Origin: Ceratodon purpureus
Lineage: Eukaryota; Streptophyta; Bryopsida; Pseudoditrichales; Ditrichaceae
Assembly (NCBI GenBank): GCA_014871385.1
Contig: CM026425.1
Coordinates: 7,169,243 to 7,233,242, forward strand
Direction: 5' to 3'
DNA length: 64,000 nucleotides
A model generated the notes under the pieces. The model was not told the DNA's origin. It worked only from the letters and a program-made list of their open reading frames with translations, and ran no database searches. The position numbers and the translations under genes are program-made. The stretch's first letter is position 1. Every line of letters starts with the position of its first letter. Positions 23,409-35,600 of this stretch are shown one piece after another.

Positions 23409-26400
23409 TCAGCCACGGGTGCGTCGGTGGGCGGGTCGTCGGTCCGGTCGGGTTTCTTCTCTGGGCACCTGTGCAAGTCTTCGCGGAGGAGCTTGGTTCC
23501 CGTAGATGTCGGCTATGGCTGCACCCACACCTCGATGAATTAGGTTGTGCTGTGTCCTAGAGGTTAGCGCATGTTGGTAAATATCATAGACCGTCTTGCC
23601 TAATGTTTTATTGCATGCAGGGCATTGCACATGGTTAGCCTCGGGGTCACTGTACATGGCAATGAGGTCAGGGTTAGCATGAAAATATTTCTTGACTTCT
23701 GCAATTGCAGTCGCTAACTCTTCCTCGGCTTCCTCTTCATCGCTGTTTGGTTCCTCGAGGTTAAATTCTTCTTCTATCTGTTTCAAGGCATCCTTATGTT
23801 TTTTAAAAGACTTGGGGCGCAGGGATACCATGGAATTCACCTGTGGGGGTGAAGCTCGGGTTTGTGAAGGGAGGTGTGGTGACGGTTGTGGAGTGTCCTC
23901 GGGATCTGTAAACTGGTCAGGGATATCCACGCGCTCTTGGTCCTCGGAAATGTGAATGCTTGGAGGTCGTGGTTCTGCCTGGGGCATCTGGAGGGGGCTG
24001 ATCGGGGCTGGCTTGGAAGTTGGTGGTATAGACAGGGCCGCTACCTCCAAGTTCTCGAAGTCTATGTTGTCGAACTCCATGTTTTCCCAATCATTTTCGG
24101 ATTGTTCTAACTCCATGGTGGCCAATGTAGAATCGATGCAATGATCGAGAAATTCTTGTGGGGGATCTGCTGCGGTTGAAGGGTGCTCCCGGAGCCATGC
24201 ATACGCACTGTTGGTGATTAGTTTGGCTGCCATGTGAATCCATCCTGCCTTGTTAGCCTCGAACTCTTGGAGGGCTTGCTCAGCCGTGGTCCTCTGATCT
24301 TGATGGTATAAGCTCTCCTCTCCGCCCTGTGACTTCTGTCCTTGCCTTAATGCCTCGTTTTGTGATGTAAGAGCCTTGCACCTTGCTAAGTACTCTTGTC
24401 CTTGCTGTTCCAGGTGTTGGACGCGCTCCACAGCACTGGCTTTTTCCTTGGCGAGCATGTCGACGTGGTCTTGTGCTGCCCTGATCTCCAGTTCGAAATT
24501 AGCAACTTGGTGACGCAAGTTGTCCAGGGTTTGATCCTTCTCCTCTATCTGCTGGCGGTACTCACTGTGTGTTTTGTCGAGGATCCGTTGGGCCTGGTCC
24601 CGGGCACCCTGGATGGCCGAGGTCACCTTGCGTCGGTATCGTTCCTCCATGTCTCTCTGCTCCTCTTTCTCCTGTTCTGCTGTGCGAATCCATTCCAGCA
24701 TCTCCCCTACGCATTCCGAAAGAGCCGTGCTCTTGGTGTGGAATCTTGTTGCACATGGCCCCCATGCAGTTGCTGTTTGCGATACTGATGTTGTTCCTGT
24801 TGGCTTGGCAGGTTCCTCGCTGCGTGGACGCTTGCTTGGTCCTGGGAGATTAGGGTCGCGTGCCGCAGCCGTGGCGAGCTCTCGCTGAATGTCAAAGAAG
24901 GTCCCCATCAGAGGGCCTTTGCCATGCCTCCGATAGAATGCCAGGTAATTCTGGATGTACGCGCTGAGGAATGGCCCAATGGGGCTGTGGTAGTCAAGGT
25001 CCTTCCGATGCCCAAGCAGCTGAACGCGGAAATTCTGCTCTACTAACATTCCCCAATTGATTTTTTCACCCTGGTCGGCCATGAGGAGTAGGGACAACTG
25101 TTCTGGCAGGATGCCATTACAGTTGTTCTGAAAATACACCTGACTTAAAACTCCACGCATACGTGAAAACCATGGGTCTGTCAAATGATCACCCAAAGCG
25201 AATACATCGTACCTCTTGTCCTCCTTGAGCTGCAGATTTCCGACGCGGGCCGCTATGTCGGGCTGTGGGTGTCGGCAGTCGCTGCTCCAAGTCGTGACTC
25301 CCAAGCCGTCCCAGCCGAAAAACTTGTGCAGATAGCGCGCGGAGAACTGCACCAGCACTCCTTCCACCATCCCGGATGGGTAAAGTTCTGTCTCATCCCG
25401 AGTTCGCATGGACGCCATGAATTCGTTGCAGTGCTTGATGTTCACCTTGCCTTCTACCAGGGTCCAGTATTTGCCTAGTCCGACCTCGGTGTGCCAAATA
25501 AGATCCGGCTTACGTTTCCACTCTAAAATCATACGCGGGACATAGAAGGGAGGGTATGTTTTTCTAGCTGTCTTCATGGTGACTAACAATGTGTGTGCTG
25601 GGTGTGAGAGCCAGGGCAAGAGGAGAGGAAGACGGGGCTGCAAGGAACTACCAGGAGAAGAGATGAGGACAGGGGCGTCGCGGACTGAGCCAGCGCGCAA
25701 TGGCAGCAGTGGAGGGTGAAAAACAGGGAGACTTGAGAGAGGAGAAGGAAGATGAAGTGACCCAGGGTGTGCTGATGATGATCCCTGGAGCCTTGGCGGC
25801 CGAGACTGGACTGATGGGCAAGGGCTGGCATGGTGGAGATGATCGTGCCTACATCCTAGCGTAGACGGTGGCGGCGGGAGCCTATGGATGCGGAAACCTG
25901 TAGGTCCTGGGTATGTCCCATCGTTGGGACATTCAAGTTGGCCTTGGCCAGCTGGAAGGCATACGCTGATGTGGCTTACATGTATGTCCACGGTGTCATT
26001 TGTTTCCTTGGAGGCCGAGGGGATGGATGGATCCACATCATCTAGATTTGTCTGAGCTTCCGTGGCTAATCTGTTGTAAATTTCTCCTAAGCTGAGTGTG
26101 GGCGTGGTTACTGGTGTGTCCGAATGATAATGTTTTAATTTTGTGGAATTTACTATAGTGGCGTAGGTATCAAAATTCTCGCTGTTTACTAGTAAAACTG
26201 TGTTGTTGGGAAGCACTAACTGGACCCTATACGGTCCATGCCAAATTGATTCGAACTTGGTCTTTCGTATCTTGGGGTCCCTGGGACACCATAATACCTG
26301 GTCACCCTTTTGAAAATTCCTGATTGGTTTGGTAGACTGAAAATGTCTTGTGGTTAGCTCCTGTTTGTGCTGTATGTTTTGGATGGCTTGGGCTCGGATT

Positions 26401-29400
26401 TCCTCTAAATGGTGTATATCCTGTATCCGAGCAGCCAAGACCCTGTGCGGCGTGTAATCCTTGGTGCGTAATGATTGGAAAGTGGGAGCAATATATTCTG
26501 TAGGTAGTAATGGTTGGGTCCCATAGACCATTTCAAATGGACTGACTTGAGTAGCTGTTTTCGTCGCTACGCGGTATGCCCATAGAGCAGCTGGTAAGCA
26601 GTCATCCCAATCGCTTTGGTTAGCATGAATGAATCTACGTAACATGTTTATCAAGGTTTTGTTAGTGGATTCCGCCTGGCCATTTCCTTGGGGATAATAG
26701 ACGGTGCTGGTCCTGTGCTTGATAATGTGATTATCTAACAAGTCTTCTATGACTGCATTAACGAAGTGAGAACCTTGATCTGACACGATTTCCAAGGGGC
26801 ACCCGAAGCGAGTGATAATATTGTCATATATGAAAGACGCTGTTACCAGGGCAGTATTGGTTCTTAATGGTTTGGCTTCTACCCATTTTGTGGTATAATC
26901 CGTGGCAGCCAAGATATACTTGTATCCCTGTTTTGTTACCGGACGTATTGGGCCAACAAAATCCAGCCCCCATCGTTGGAATGGGCCTAATGGTGGAATT
27001 GTTTTTAGAGGTACTTGACCTTGATATTGAAAATTTGTTGTTGACACCTGACACGCATGACAATTCTTGATGTGAGCATGGACATCCTTGTGTAAGGTTG
27101 GCCACCAGTAACGGGCTCCTAAAATCTTTTTTATCGTGGTTTCAGGGCCTTGATGTCCCCCTGCTGGGCCGTCATGAAGGATGGAGATAATGTTCGTTTC
27201 TTCCCCCTTGGGTACGCAGAGCCGGGTCTCCTGGTCGAGACCGCGTCGGTAGAGCTGCCCCTGGATTACTGTATAAGGCAGGGTGGTCCGTACGAAGCTG
27301 ATTTTACGAGAACCTGATAGTCCTGGGGGCGTGGTGCCCTGGGTGAGGTATCGCATAATGTCACCTCGCCAGTCGCTAGGGATCTCGATGTCAATGCGAG
27401 CTGTTTGGATATACGGTTCATTAAATGAATCGTCAATACCTTCCTCGGTGGCCTTGGAATCCCTGGACAGATAGTCAGCCACTATGTGGCGTTTACCAGG
27501 GACATACACCACCTCAAAATCATATTCAAGGAGTATCATTATCCAACGAGCTACCCTCCCTGTAACTAAGGGTTGGTTAACCAGGTAAGACAAGCTGTGG
27601 TGGTCAACCATGAAGCGAAACTTGTTTCCAAGTAGATAATGTCGAAATTTTTTAACAGCATAAATCATGGCCAAGGCTTCCCTTTCAGTGGTAGAGTAAT
27701 TCCTTTCTGCCTGATTTAGGAGACGACTGGCATAGGCTACTGGTTGATCGTATTTGCCGTTTAAATTCTGGGCTAACATGACTCCAACCGCAATGTTGGA
27801 TGCATCTGTATGAACATGAAAGGGCTTGGACCAGTCTGGGGCGATGAGAATGGGAGCGCGAGAATAAGCCAGTTTAATTTTCTCAAGGGCGGCCTGGGCT
27901 TCCACGGTCCAATCTTGAGGGTACTTGTATTTGCTATGATTGAGTGCAGTGATGGGTGCAGTTATGTGGGCTAACTTTTCAATATATATCCTATTGAATT
28001 GTGATAGTCCCAGGAGACGCTGTATCCCCTTTTTATCTGTGGGGGGTGTGATTTCGAGGATGTCCTTGATTTTCTCGGGGTCAGGGAGTTTGCCATATTT
28101 GCAGACAATGTAGCCTAGTATTACTCCGGCAAAAAAGAGAAACATGCACTTGTCAGCGTTTAAGCTTACTCCATTGGCACGGCAAGCTTCAAAGATTTGC
28201 CTGAGTTGGGAAATATGATCTTTAATATGTCCATAAACCGTTCCATCGTCTAGATAAATCCTAAAAAATCTCTTCAAATATGGTCGGAATATTAACTCCA
28301 TGACACGCTGGAAGGTCATGGGGGCGTTCTTGGCTCCGAAAGGCATTCTCTCGAACTGATACGGACCCCATTCCGTGGAAAACGCTGTTTTGTTTTTATC
28401 CTGTTCTGCCATGGCAACCTGGTAATACCCTGAAAAACAATCTAGAAATGAATACATTTCATGGCCTGCTACTTCATCAATGATTTCTTCCATGTAAGGC
28501 AAGGGATAATGGTCTTTCTTGGTAGCAGCGTTTAATTTGCGGAAGTCTACACAAATCCTTAATGTTCCATTTTTCTTGGGAATGATCACCATGGGAGACA
28601 ACCAGGGGGCAGAGTCGACTGGTGAGATAAACTTGGCTTTCAAGAGCTTGTCTAGTTCCGCCTTGACTCTCTCAGCGTAATTTGGATTCATTCGATATCT
28701 TCGTTGCTGCACTGGGGTGGCATTAGGTACTAAATCTATGGTATGCTCTGCTAATGTTGAAGGTATCCCTTTGAGGTCCTCGTGTCCCCAGGCAAAGATG
28801 TCATGATATTCATGAAACAAAGCTATTGCGGCTTGTTTAACCTGATCTGGGGCGTCGGCGTTAATTTTGATATACTTGGGATTTTCTGTGGTTCCAAGAT
28901 TAACTAACTCCACTTTGTCTTTAGCTCCATGGGACCAGCCTGTAACGACTTCCTGCTGTAGGGTTTGGTTGGCAGGAACGGCGTTCACTGTGATGTTTTC
29001 CTGGATTTCCTGGGAAAAATGTGGTGGTATATCCATTCTGTCGTGCTCAGCTACCATACTGGCCAGATGTATTTCTGCTACTGGGATTAAATCAGGATGG
29101 GCCTGGAACACCATGGCTTCTTGTTTGGGAGATAACCCCTTGGTCCAATTAGTCCCAGCTTTGTGTCGAATCTGATTGGCCTTGGCCCTGGTGATACAGC
29201 TATCTACGGGAATAACCATGGTTTTTCCTTGTTGTTGGATACGTATCTGATTCCTGGACCAGTCATGAATTGCATTCATGTCCCTCAACCAAGGTCGTCC
29301 GAGGATTACGGGAAAACTACTGCTATTTGGCATGTCAATTATTACAAATGTTGCAGGAGTTGACACCCCATGTGTAGTAATGTCTACCGCGGATAGTATG

Positions 29401-31142
29401 CCCAAAGGCGTTACCGGGGCATCATTTGCCATTCGCAAAATAAACTGGGCCAACTTGGGTGAAGGTAACCCTAACTGTTTTCTCAAGTGGTTGCTCATGA
29501 CATTTACCCCGGACCCTCCATCTACTAAGACATTGGCTAACTCATGGGTTCCTAGTTGTAAATGGATTACCGCGGCATCCGGATCCAAAGTGGTAGCGTT
29601 AACTTCTATGATCTCTGTATCTGGTGTTCCTTCAGGTGAGGCCGCTTGCTGTAGATATTTTTGAAGCTCTGGGCTTAACTTGATTAATTTGGACAGAGTA
29701 ATCGTGACGTTGGTATCCTCTAAAATCTGCTGTAGATGTGAAGGGGTGTGTGCGTTTTCTAGTCCTTCTTGTAGATCCTGTCGTATTTTATGTAGTCTTT
29801 CCCAGTGGTTTTCGGGAAAAGGTTTCCGATGTTCGACCACATGAGATTCCGTGGGACCCTTGGATCGAGTGGTTACTACCGCGGTGCCAATGGTAGAAAC
29901 ATTGGTTTCGACTCCATGAACTTCAGTTAATGTCACCCCTCCTCGCCTAGGAGTGCCAGGGATCTTCTGGTGGTCCATGGGCCCTTGCTGTCCGGAAGTG
30001 GACCGATATTGAGCCCAGCGTTGGTGTAACTGGGGACATTGGCTTCGTCTATGGGTTAGCGAGCCACATTCCCAGCAAGCATCCCCTCGATTTGCCTGGA
30101 CAGCATCCACATTTATTTCTTCTGGATACACGGCCGCCGTGTTAGGCCGAGGTCGTCGAGTATCCTCTGGCCGGGCCGTGGTGTTTGCGTACCAGCAGCG
30201 TCCTCCATGGATTTTTCCGCAGTTGGAGCAAGGAGCTAGAGAGGGCCTGTTTTCTGGTCGTAAATTAGGCAGGGGTAACAGGGGTGCTTGTACTCGGTTT
30301 AAGGCTCCCAGCTCTCTACTGATATCATTAGCTGCGGTCAAAATATCCTGTAAGGTTTTAACTCCTCGGATCACTATACCTTGTTGAATCCAGGGTAATA
30401 AGCCTTTTTTAAACCATTCACAAAGATAATCCTCTTCAGGACGTTGACTTAGTTTATCAGCAAGCTGTTTAAACCTGTCATAAAACTTGTCTACTGGTTC
30501 GTTTTTGTCTTGGGTGATGCTCCCTAGAGCACGCAGGACTTCTGAGCTCGTTTTGAGCTTTCTGAACTTGTGCAGAAAGCTTCGTTCCATGTCTTCCCAA
30601 GTAGCATGAGAATGCTCTGTCTCAAAATCAATATACCAATTGATGTGATTGCCTTGGAGTGTGGTCCCAAAAATGTTCTGCAGGTCTTCGTTATTAGTGA
30701 CTCCATTAGTCCTAGCAATCACTTTAAACCTTCTGACATGCCAATCTGGGTCCCCTGCTTCATCAAACACCGGGTAGGATATCTTGGGATACTTGATGGT
30801 TTTACTGGTATCACCTTGGCTAGGGAGCGTGGCGGCTGTGTGGTTATCCCGAGGAAACGTAGTGGACCGTAATGCTTCAGGGAGTGCTTCTGAAGCCTGA
30901 TGTGCCGTGTTGACGGCTTCTGGGGTCCGACTTTCTTGGAGGGTATGATATTGAGCACTGAGTAGTTCCAACTTGGCATTAGTAGCCTCATTTTTGTTTA
31001 CCAAGTCAGTCATTTGTTGTTTCATCCATATGAGAAACTCTTTCGTAGATTCCGGGTCATCTTGTTGGGCAGCGTCCTCTGCCTCATTTATTCGTTCTAG
31101 GGGGAGTTTTCTGGGAGGCATGGTGAGCGTTTTGATTTTCAA
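23409..31142 (-). CDS. Gypsy gag-pol polyprotein with extra C-terminal region, 2577 aa
   Basis: One uninterrupted frame. In order: Gag capsid domain (about 130-270), CCHC zinc knuckle [14 protein letters not shown] (about 356), aspartic protease [12 protein letters not shown] (about 540), reverse transcriptase with YLDD (about 962), RNase H with HVHTDAS (about 1108), integrase with an H-H-C-C finger and a DFVGP...SDQGSHF...GQAEST D,D,E core (about 1300-1510). About 900 residues follow: a Pro/Ser-rich linker, a segment starting [16 protein letters not shown] (about 1856) that reminds me of the domain called putative plant transposon protein, a coiled coil and an acidic tail. The stop lies 43 bp from the 3' LTR. 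The real start may be the MPPRK Met seven codons in. An intact frame and matched LTRs suggest a recently active copy. Confidence 0.93.
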   Translation of the reverse strand: MKIKTLTMPPRKLPLERINEAEDAAQQDDPESTKEFLIWMKQQMTDLVNKNEATNAKLELLSAQYHTLQESRTPEAVNTAHQASEALPEALRSTTFPRDNHTAATLPSQGDTSKTIKYPKISYPVFDEAGDPDWHVRRFKVIARTNGVTNNEDLQNIFGTTLQGNHINWYIDFETEHSHATWEDMERSFLHKFRKLKTSSEVLRALGSITQDKNEPVDKFYDRFKQLADKLSQRPEEDYLCEWFKKGLLPWIQQGIVIRGVKTLQDILTAANDISRELGALNRVQAPLLPLPNLRPENRPSLAPCSNCGKIHGGRCWYANTTARPEDTRRPRPNTAAVYPEEINVDAVQANRGDACWECGSLTHRRSQCPQLHQRWAQYRSTSGQQGPMDHQKIPGTPRRGGVTLTEVHGVETNVSTIGTAVVTTRSKGPTESHVVEHRKPFPENHWERLHKIRQDLQEGLENAHTPSHLQQILEDTNVTITLSKLIKLSPELQKYLQQAASPEGTPDTEIIEVNATTLDPDAAVIHLQLGTHELANVLVDGGSGVNVMSNHLRKQLGLPSPKLAQFILRMANDAPVTPLGILSAVDITTHGVSTPATFVIIDMPNSSSFPVILGRPWLRDMNAIHDWSRNQIRIQQQGKTMVIPVDSCITRAKANQIRHKAGTNWTKGLSPKQEAMVFQAHPDLIPVAEIHLASMVAEHDRMDIPPHFSQEIQENITVNAVPANQTLQQEVVTGWSHGAKDKVELVNLGTTENPKYIKINADAPDQVKQAAIALFHEYHDIFAWGHEDLKGIPSTLAEHTIDLVPNATPVQQRRYRMNPNYAERVKAELDKLLKAKFISPVDSAPWLSPMVIIPKKNGTLRICVDFRKLNAATKKDHYPLPYMEEIIDEVAGHEMYSFLDCFSGYYQVAMAEQDKNKTAFSTEWGPYQFERMPFGAKNAPMTFQRVMELIFRPYLKRFFRIYLDDGTVYGHIKDHISQLRQIFEACRANGVSLNADKCMFLFFAGVILGYIVCKYGKLPDPEKIKDILEITPPTDKKGIQRLLGLSQFNRIYIEKLAHITAPITALNHSKYKYPQDWTVEAQAALEKIKLAYSRAPILIAPDWSKPFHVHTDASNIAVGVMLAQNLNGKYDQPVAYASRLLNQAERNYSTTEREALAMIYAVKKFRHYLLGNKFRFMVDHHSLSYLVNQPLVTGRVARWIMILLEYDFEVVYVPGKRHIVADYLSRDSKATEEGIDDSFNEPYIQTARIDIEIPSDWRGDIMRYLTQGTTPPGLSGSRKISFVRTTLPYTVIQGQLYRRGLDQETRLCVPKGEETNIISILHDGPAGGHQGPETTIKKILGARYWWPTLHKDVHAHIKNCHACQVSTTNFQYQGQVPLKTIPPLGPFQRWGLDFVGPIRPVTKQGYKYILAATDYTTKWVEAKPLRTNTALVTASFIYDNIITRFGCPLEIVSDQGSHFVNAVIEDLLDNHIIKHRTSTVYYPQGNGQAESTNKTLINMLRRFIHANQSDWDDCLPAALWAYRVATKTATQVSPFEMVYGTQPLLPTEYIAPTFQSLRTKDYTPHRVLAARIQDIHHLEEIRAQAIQNIQHKQELTTRHFQSTKPIRNFQKGDQVLWCPRDPKIRKTKFESIWHGPYRVQLVLPNNTVLLVNSENFDTYATIVNSTKLKHYHSDTPVTTPTLSLGEIYNRLATEAQTNLDDVDPSIPSASKETNDTVDIHVSHISVCLPAGQGQLECPNDGTYPGPTGFRIHRLPPPPSTLGCRHDHLHHASPCPSVQSRPPRLQGSSSAHPGSLHLPSPLSSLPVFHPPLLPLRAGSVRDAPVLISSPGSSLQPRLPLLLPWLSHPAHTLLVTMKTARKTYPPFYVPRMILEWKRKPDLIWHTEVGLGKYWTLVEGKVNIKHCNEFMASMRTRDETELYPSGMVEGVLVQFSARYLHKFFGWDGLGVTTWSSDCRHPQPDIAARVGNLQLKEDKRYDVFALGDHLTDPWFSRMRGVLSQVYFQNNCNGILPEQLSLLLMADQGEKINWGMLVEQNFRVQLLGHRKDLDYHSPIGPFLSAYIQNYLAFYRRHGKGPLMGTFFDIQRELATAAARDPNLPGPSKRPRSEEPAKPTGTTSVSQTATAWGPCATRFHTKSTALSECVGEMLEWIRTAEQEKEEQRDMEERYRRKVTSAIQGARDQAQRILDKTHSEYRQQIEEKDQTLDNLRHQVANFELEIRAAQDHVDMLAKEKASAVERVQHLEQQGQEYLARCKALTSQNEALRQGQKSQGGEESLYHQDQRTTAEQALQEFEANKAGWIHMAAKLITNSAYAWLREHPSTAADPPQEFLDHCIDSTLATMELEQSENDWENMEFDNIDFENLEVAALSIPPTSKPAPISPLQMPQAEPRPPSIHISEDQERVDIPDQFTDPEDTPQPSPHLPSQTRASPPQVNSMVSLRPKSFKKHKDALKQIEEEFNLEEPNSDEEEAEEELATAIAEVKKYFHANPDLIAMYSDPEANHVQCPACNKTLGKTVYDIYQHALTSRTQHNLIHRGVGAAIADIYGNQAPPRRLAQVPREETRPDRRPAHRRTRG

Positions 31143-31190
31143 GGAACCTTAGAATACCTCAGCAATCCATCCCCAGCATGGTCGCCAAAA

Positions 31191-31875
31191 TGTTATCTGG
31201 GAACGTGCGATGGAGCTGCTGGAGGCGGTGATAGGCAGGGGGAGCGTGGGAACCGGTGACCAGCAGCCTCGGGCAAAAGGGGCAGGAGATAGGACCACGG
31301 TCATGGGTTCCTTGGGGTCCTTGGACCAGGACTCAGACCGTTAGGACTTCCTAGACTTACAAGGGACTCGAGGAAGACGAATGTCTTAGGGCAGGCGAAG
31401 GGGGTATTACAGAGGAGCACGAGACTCTTTAGGAGATACAGACTGACCCGGGACGACAAGGCAGAGATGACAGTGGTGCAGGACCTTAGCCTGTGAGACC
31501 TCACGCATCACTAGGTAGTTCAAGGTTAGGGTTAGAGAAGTGATCACGCAAACAGTCTAAGGGGCATTAGGTAAGGAGCATCAGAGGAGATGGGTAGAGA
31601 AGCAAGTCCATTAGCAAGAAAAACCCTGAGTCCTCACAGAGTAACGAGGCTCGGGAGTACAAGGAAAAACAAGCAGACCGTGACACTGACTCAACATTGT
31701 CTAGTAATTACGAAGAGTCCCAGTTTCTCCTAGCTACCCTGCTTTATACTCTAAAGCTATCCTATTTTTCTGCTTCAACTACTACTATGCTTCTTCGACT
31801 GCTCCTTCCTTGGCTTCACTGCGAGTTCCCACCGCCCCCTGTTTGCCTTGATCACCGTGGCTGTGGTTGGTAACA
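31191..31875 (-). repeat. 5' LTR of the Gypsy element
   Basis: 685 bp, copy of 22681-23365. It should contain the element's promoter; the primer-binding site follows at about 31171-31190. Confidence 0.95.
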
Positions 31876-31880
31876 ACTTA

Positions 31881-32677
31881 TCAAATATATATCCCTACAT
31901 TAGTATAATAACATATAGCTATAATAATGATTAATCATGTGACTCTATACTAGATTATTATGTTGCAATCTATTCTATTATATATTATAAATATATATAT
32001 AGTATCGATTTAAAAAGCAAGAATGTTTATTTTTTCCATAAGTGTAGAAGATAGTATAATATATATACAACGAGTAATTGAGAATTATATATTTATAAAT
32101 TTTGAAAGTAACATACTTTGAGAGTAACATATTTTGAGAGTAAATTTTGAGAGTATCAAAATATTATTCAAATATCCAAAAATATTAATAACCAAGATAT
32201 ATTTTCTAATTGCAAATTGTGAGTCTCTTTGATGTCAAATTTAAACTCTAAATATGAAAATTTTTGAATTGCTATGTTCTGATATCATATAATTACTAAG
32301 GTTTTGATATCATATACTAACTACTTGCTATGTTATGATATCATATACTAATTAAATAACATTACAAAAATAGCGAATGTTACTTTAATTAAGAATTAAG
32401 ACTATTTTTAGAGGAATTAGGCTAAATATAATATACTATTTTTAGCTATTTAAGTCAAAATATACTACGATGTATAAGGATTTAACTAAAAATAGGAGAG
32501 ACTACTGTTAGATGATAATATAATTTGAACAGTTTCTGTGTGGAGACTAGAATTGGAATAAAAACTGCTATAAATATGTGTCTTTGCTTCATGATGCAAT
32601 ACTTGTTACATACACACACATTATAAGTGAGGGACGATGGTATGCATGTTTCCCATAAACATCTGAAAACTATGTGT
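31881..32677. other. AT-rich DNA between the Gypsy element and the methyltransferase gene
   Basis: Continuation of the AT-rich MULE interior interrupted by the retrotransposon. It contains short local repeats such as GATATCATATA at about 32280-32350 and should include the 3' UTR of the minus-strand gene ending at 32678. No gene seen. Confidence 0.5.
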
Positions 32678-35600
32678 CTACGAAGATATAGAACTATTCC
32701 CAGGAGACTCAGAGTTCAAAAGATCTATGGTATTCCCACCTTCGGAAGTGGACTCCACTGCTTCAGAATCGACATATACACTTGCTTTGGGGCGGCGCTT
32801 GAATTCTTTGGACTGGTTTTCCGGTGATATTTGAACGGCAAGATATGATGCGAAAGCTGCAGCTGCGGGAGGTAGCGAGAACGTTGGGGATGGACTTCTC
32901 ATAAAAGAAGGATCCGCAAAGAAGGGATTCATCCTGGGCCGGACCTCTGCAGGAATGGAGACACAGTCAGCAATACAGTATTAGGAAAAGACTTAGATGA
33001 GAAATAAAATTTCGTGAGATTATTTCATGGCACTCGTTGTTCCATATTGAGGCGAATCGAAGTTTCTCTGAAGCAGCACTCATTTTTTATGGTGATGTGT
33101 TTTTTAATTTCGAGCTTTCACCACAGAGATTAAACTATGTATAAGTTGAATTTCAGAGCTCATGTTGAAGCGCAGGGAATGGTCTCTTCGTACTGACATA
33201 CATGATAAAATACTGTTGAATCGTTTGATACTTCTCTTGAGGCATTACCCAATAAAGAGACAGTACACACACAATACTTGACGATTCAATATTCAGATGT
33301 GGAGCTCTTCTAACTAGTTAGAATCTGAAGAGACGGAAAGGAATTCGAACCATTTAGACGTAAAACATTTGAACCTAACACAATTCCAAGGGTACACATA
33401 ATCTAGTGCTCCCAAGATCTACTACCGAAATCATTCTATGTAGTTGGTTGCACTGAATTGCAATTTGCCTTGCACTCCCTACCAATAGCAGTCACTGCAA
33501 TAATACTTAGCCCCCGAACCAACTTGGGCATGCATGCATCAGCATTTCCCATACACAGATGCATTAACCTTGCGAAACACAAAGAACCTCTGCAACAGTT
33601 GACCCTTTCCTACATGCTTGTTCTACAGTGCATTCTCTCGGACTTCAGTGGAAAAATAAGTCAATAGACTGGATTGGAGAAACATGACGATAAATTGGAA
33701 TATAAAAAGAAGTCAATAGGCTCAAAAGTATGATAGATATATTATCATTGCATTGTTCTCATAGAAAACATGAATGTACTACAAGCTACAACACTGCGAG
33801 TTCTAAACATAATAAAGCCAAGTAGATATGGATAACATGTAAAGCAACGAATCCAATAAAATACGCAGAGTATGGCACACTGTAGTTCAAGGGCTGAGGT
33901 TACCATCCATACCACCTCGGATTTTCAATGGATTTTTGGCCTCCCCTGCCGTGGTCAGTGGCTTCAAGATAGCATTGTATATGCCAACATCTTCTTCGAC
34001 GCCAAAGAAGTGGCGCCCGGAAGCTCGGCACGCCAAAAGAGATGCCCCTGTAGAGGCATTCAAATCGACAACTATGTCTCCTGGCTTTGAACACATGTCA
34101 ATTAGGATTTGAAAGAAAATTTCTGACTTCTCGTGTGGTCCACGCCAAGGGTTTCCGCTTTTGTCAGTGGAAGGTTTTTCCACATGGTTAGTGAGAGTAA
34201 GGTACCTCAGAGGGTCCTCTGAGGTATTGGCCAACAATGGATCAGCGTTTAACTTCAGAGGAATTGGCAACCTCTCCCACTGCTTGTCCTTGAGCCGTCC
34301 CGTTTTCACTAACAGCACCGCTGAGAAATTGAAAGTCTGAACAGAACAAGACATTTGCAATAGTCAGTTTTATATGTGAGATATGTCAAATAAGCCTGTA
34401 CATGATAATCTCCTCTCACATGCGTCACGATGAAATGAAAAAAAGCAGTTTCACCCATCTTCTCACTGCCAACTCTCGGAATTATTCATTTCCCCCTTTC
34501 TTAATATGTGTCTCCGCTGCATCTCAACCTTTAATCCTTCCTAATGCAGAACGCTAATGCTGGCATTGCAAGAGCCTGAACTCCACATTTGCGTTGCCCT
34601 GCCCCAGGGTTATTGTCACAACAGCAACCCATGAACCAGCAAATCTAAATTTCCTAGTAAAACAAAATTATACAAATTACAAGGACTGAGTATTATCGAC
34701 TTCAGCTAGCACATGGACATGGTTCAGTAATTAGTTGACGAACATGTTCTAATCTTCATTATTAGGATTCAGGAAAATCAAATTCTCTCACCCCACCCTC
34801 GCACAACAAAACTAATAACCTTTATTCTCAACAGTTTCAGAACGCCCTAAAGAGAACCAGCAACTGATTATAATCACTAAAATCACGAAGCCAAGAATCT
34901 ATTCACACTGATACGAGGGAGGCACGGGAATGAAAAAAAAAAATGGAACAGAACCTGTTTGGCGCAGAACCTGTTTGGCACAGCAAATAACTCCACAAGT
35001 TTCAAGAATTAAATTTATCACACACTAAAATGAACGAGGCACCAGAATGTAAAAGGACGATGAGAGGTCAAACTGATCTCCATCAACTTACAACATATAT
35101 CACAGAATTCACGAATTCAACAAAAAAACGATATGGTTATAACACAATAGCCTATGACCAAGTAAAGTTGCGAAGCTGCTAATTCGAACAATCGGACTTT
35201 GCCTGTTTGGCACAGAACAGGCATTATGTAGTCACAGCAGTACTTGTCAAACTGGATTCTAAGAAATTGCAGCACATGGGTGCAATGATTGACTCACCAT
35301 CATGCCCTCATAGGCTGGGTGCGCAAGGGGCTCAGACTGGTGAACTTGCCATTCGCACTTAGTTTTGAGTTTGTACTTCAAAATCCAGTGCAGAATCTCG
35401 TGACTCAATCCCATGGGCATCAATATAAGAATAGCACCATCGTCGTGGAGATAGTCGTTGCAAAACTCGAACCGTGATGAGTACCAATTTCTAATTGATC
35501 CATCCAATGAGTTCCACGCCGGTATGCCATCTCCAAATCCAGCGACACACGTTTCGAAAGGCTGGTCAATAATAACAAGATCCGCTACTGGAAACGTGCC

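Larger units (their letters stand above)
22681..31875 (-). mobile_element. Ty3/Gypsy LTR retrotransposon nested in the giant MULE
   Basis: Two 685-bp LTRs (22681-23365 and 31191-31875) begin TGTTATCTGG and end TTGGTAACA. They flank one long gag-pol frame on the minus strand. The target duplication is ACTTA (22676-22680, 31876-31880). Reading along the element, the 5' LTR is followed by TTTTGGCGACCATGCTGGGG, a primer-binding site resembling those that pair with the tRNA-Asp 3' end. A purine-rich tract (GAAGGAAGGG) lies just before the 3' LTR. I saw no differences between the LTRs, so insertion is recent and later than the MULE. Confidence 0.96.

Noticed and set aside
23357-31000. Many 60-130-codon plus-strand frames across the retrotransposon
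   Set aside because: Antisense shadows of the 2577-codon gag-pol frame.
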